NCBI RefSeq assembly: GCF_000023865.1
Contig: NC_013159.1
Coordinates: forward strand, 2,940,001-3,004,000
Source of the DNA: Saccharomonospora viridis DSM 43017
GTDB lineage: Bacteria > Actinomycetota > Actinomycetes > Mycobacteriales > Pseudonocardiaceae
Direction: 5' to 3'
Length of the DNA stretch: 64,000 nt
Shown: positions 63,681 to 64,000 of the stretch, in pieces
How positions within the stretch are numbered: position 1 is the stretch's first letter
How the letters are laid out: each line of letters begins with the position of its first letter
Made by a program: the position numbers and the translations under genes
Notes under the pieces: model-generated
What the model was told of the DNA's origin: nothing
The model's database searches: none
Seen by the model: only the letters and a program-made list of their open reading frames with translations

Positions 63681-63726
63681 TGTGACAACTAGCACACTTT
63701 GACCATCATCAGTGACTGAGATCACT
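63681..63726 (-). promoter_or_regulatory. Two CRP-type sites upstream of sdh1
   Basis: AGTGACTGAGATCACT (63711-63726) is a perfect GTGA-N6-TCAC palindrome. TGTGACAACTAGCACA (63681-63696) matches TGTGA-N6-TCACA except one base. The two centres are 30 bp apart, about three helical turns, and 75-105 bases before the first gene of the sdh1 operon. This is the consensus of actinobacterial CRP/Cmr proteins, so cAMP or carbon/energy control of sdh1 is likely. Confidence 0.7.
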
Positions 63727-63749
63727 CGAAAGGTGAGGCTGAATCGATT

Positions 63750-63848
63750 TTGCCGGCACACCTTCGGGCTGTATCGTTCCAGTTGCCACGTCGATCATGA
63801 TGGCAACGCCGCCATCTTCCACCTTGAGCGATCACGTTCAGTGATCGC
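63750..63848 (+). promoter_or_regulatory. edd promoter with two inverted repeats
   Basis: TTGCCG (63750-63755), 16-base spacer, TATCGT (63772-63777) form a likely promoter. Just downstream, GTTGCCA-N12-TGGCAAC (63782-63807) is a perfect 7-bp inverted repeat over the expected transcription start. A second perfect 8-bp repeat, GCGATCAC-N5-GTGATCGC (63828-63848), lies in the leader. Both look like repressor operators for edd; the second could also pair as RNA. Confidence 0.6.
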
Positions 63849-63892
63849 CTTGTTGATCATGCCTTCCCACTGAGCGACCGGAGAACACGCCG

Positions 63893-64000
63893 TTGAGCCT
63901 TCATCCCGTCATCACCGAGGTCACCAACCGCATCGCCGAACGCAGCGCGGAGAGCCGGCAGGCCTACCTCGCGCGCGTCGCCGATGCCGCCAGTGAGGGC
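63893..64000 (+). CDS. edd: Phosphogluconate dehydratase, partial (N-terminus only)
   Basis: The first 36 residues of an enzyme that converts 6-phosphogluconate to KDPG in the Entner-Doudoroff pathway; the gene runs out of the window. LHPVITEVTNRIAERSAESRQAYLARV aligns in pattern with the start of E. coli Edd (VTNRIIERSRETRSAYLARI). Start TTG at 63893; the preceding GACCGGAG gives a fair ribosome-binding site. The preceding operator repeats suggest control by sugar-acid availability. Confidence 0.85.
   Translation, partial: MSLHPVITEVTNRIAERSAESRQAYLARVADAASEG

Overview
The window is GC-rich actinobacterial chromosome, almost entirely protein coding, with many GTG starts and four-base stop/start overlaps. 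Gene content and order point to the Pseudonocardiaceae; a Saccharomonospora-like genome is my best guess, but this is inference from gene content, not a database match. A meso-diaminopimelate cell wall is implied by the DNPR motif of MurE and by dapF. Other actinobacterial markers are Wag31, SepF, IdeR, an ileS T-box leader, a B12-dependent ribonucleotide reductase with NrdR, gluABCD and a mycobacterial-type Sdh1 operon. I found no prophage, insertion sequence, CRISPR array, rRNA or tRNA.

Layout. 1-2.3 kb: a partial DUF885 gene, divergent from an AsnC-type HTH protein that carries a 10-residue tandem repeat. 2.3-2.95 kb: a decayed LysE exporter. 3.0-25.7 kb, all on the minus strand: a long division and wall block. 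Read in the direction of transcription it is murE-murF-mraY-murD-ftsW-murG-murC-ftsQ-(DinB-like)-ftsZ-pgeF-yggS-sepF-yggT-wag31-(membrane protein)-[T-box]ileS-DUF167-lspA-rluD. The usual head of the cluster (mraZ, mraW, ftsL, ftsI) is not next to murE. 26-32 kb: a secreted protein, a PatA-like lysine acetyltransferase with an AcuC deacetylase (a likely reversible acetylation pair), and a sulfurtransferase. 32-44 kb: ideR, galE, a DUF4192 protein, two divergent proline-directed peptidases, an NmrA-like reductase, nrdJ and nrdR. 44-56 kb: lexA with an SOS box, a secreted propeller-like protein, hflX, an ArsR/MFS divergon, dapF-miaA region, a DUF349 coiled-coil protein and miaB. 56-60 kb: the gluABCD glutamate importer. 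59.7-63.6 kb: the Sdh1-type succinate dehydrogenase operon. The window ends in the first codons of edd (Entner-Doudoroff pathway).

The most informative signals outside ordinary genes are these: the translational T-box before ileS; a perfect dyad by a TTGACA upstream of ftsZ; two face-to-face promoters with no room for leaders in the ArsR/MFS divergon; paired CRP-type half-site palindromes before sdh1; two inverted repeats at the edd promoter; the lexA SOS box; and several perfect hairpins, including a 32-bp palindrome after nrdJ. I did not find a convincing undescribed multi-gene system. The best candidates for something new are the regulatory architectures and the PatA/AcuC pair.
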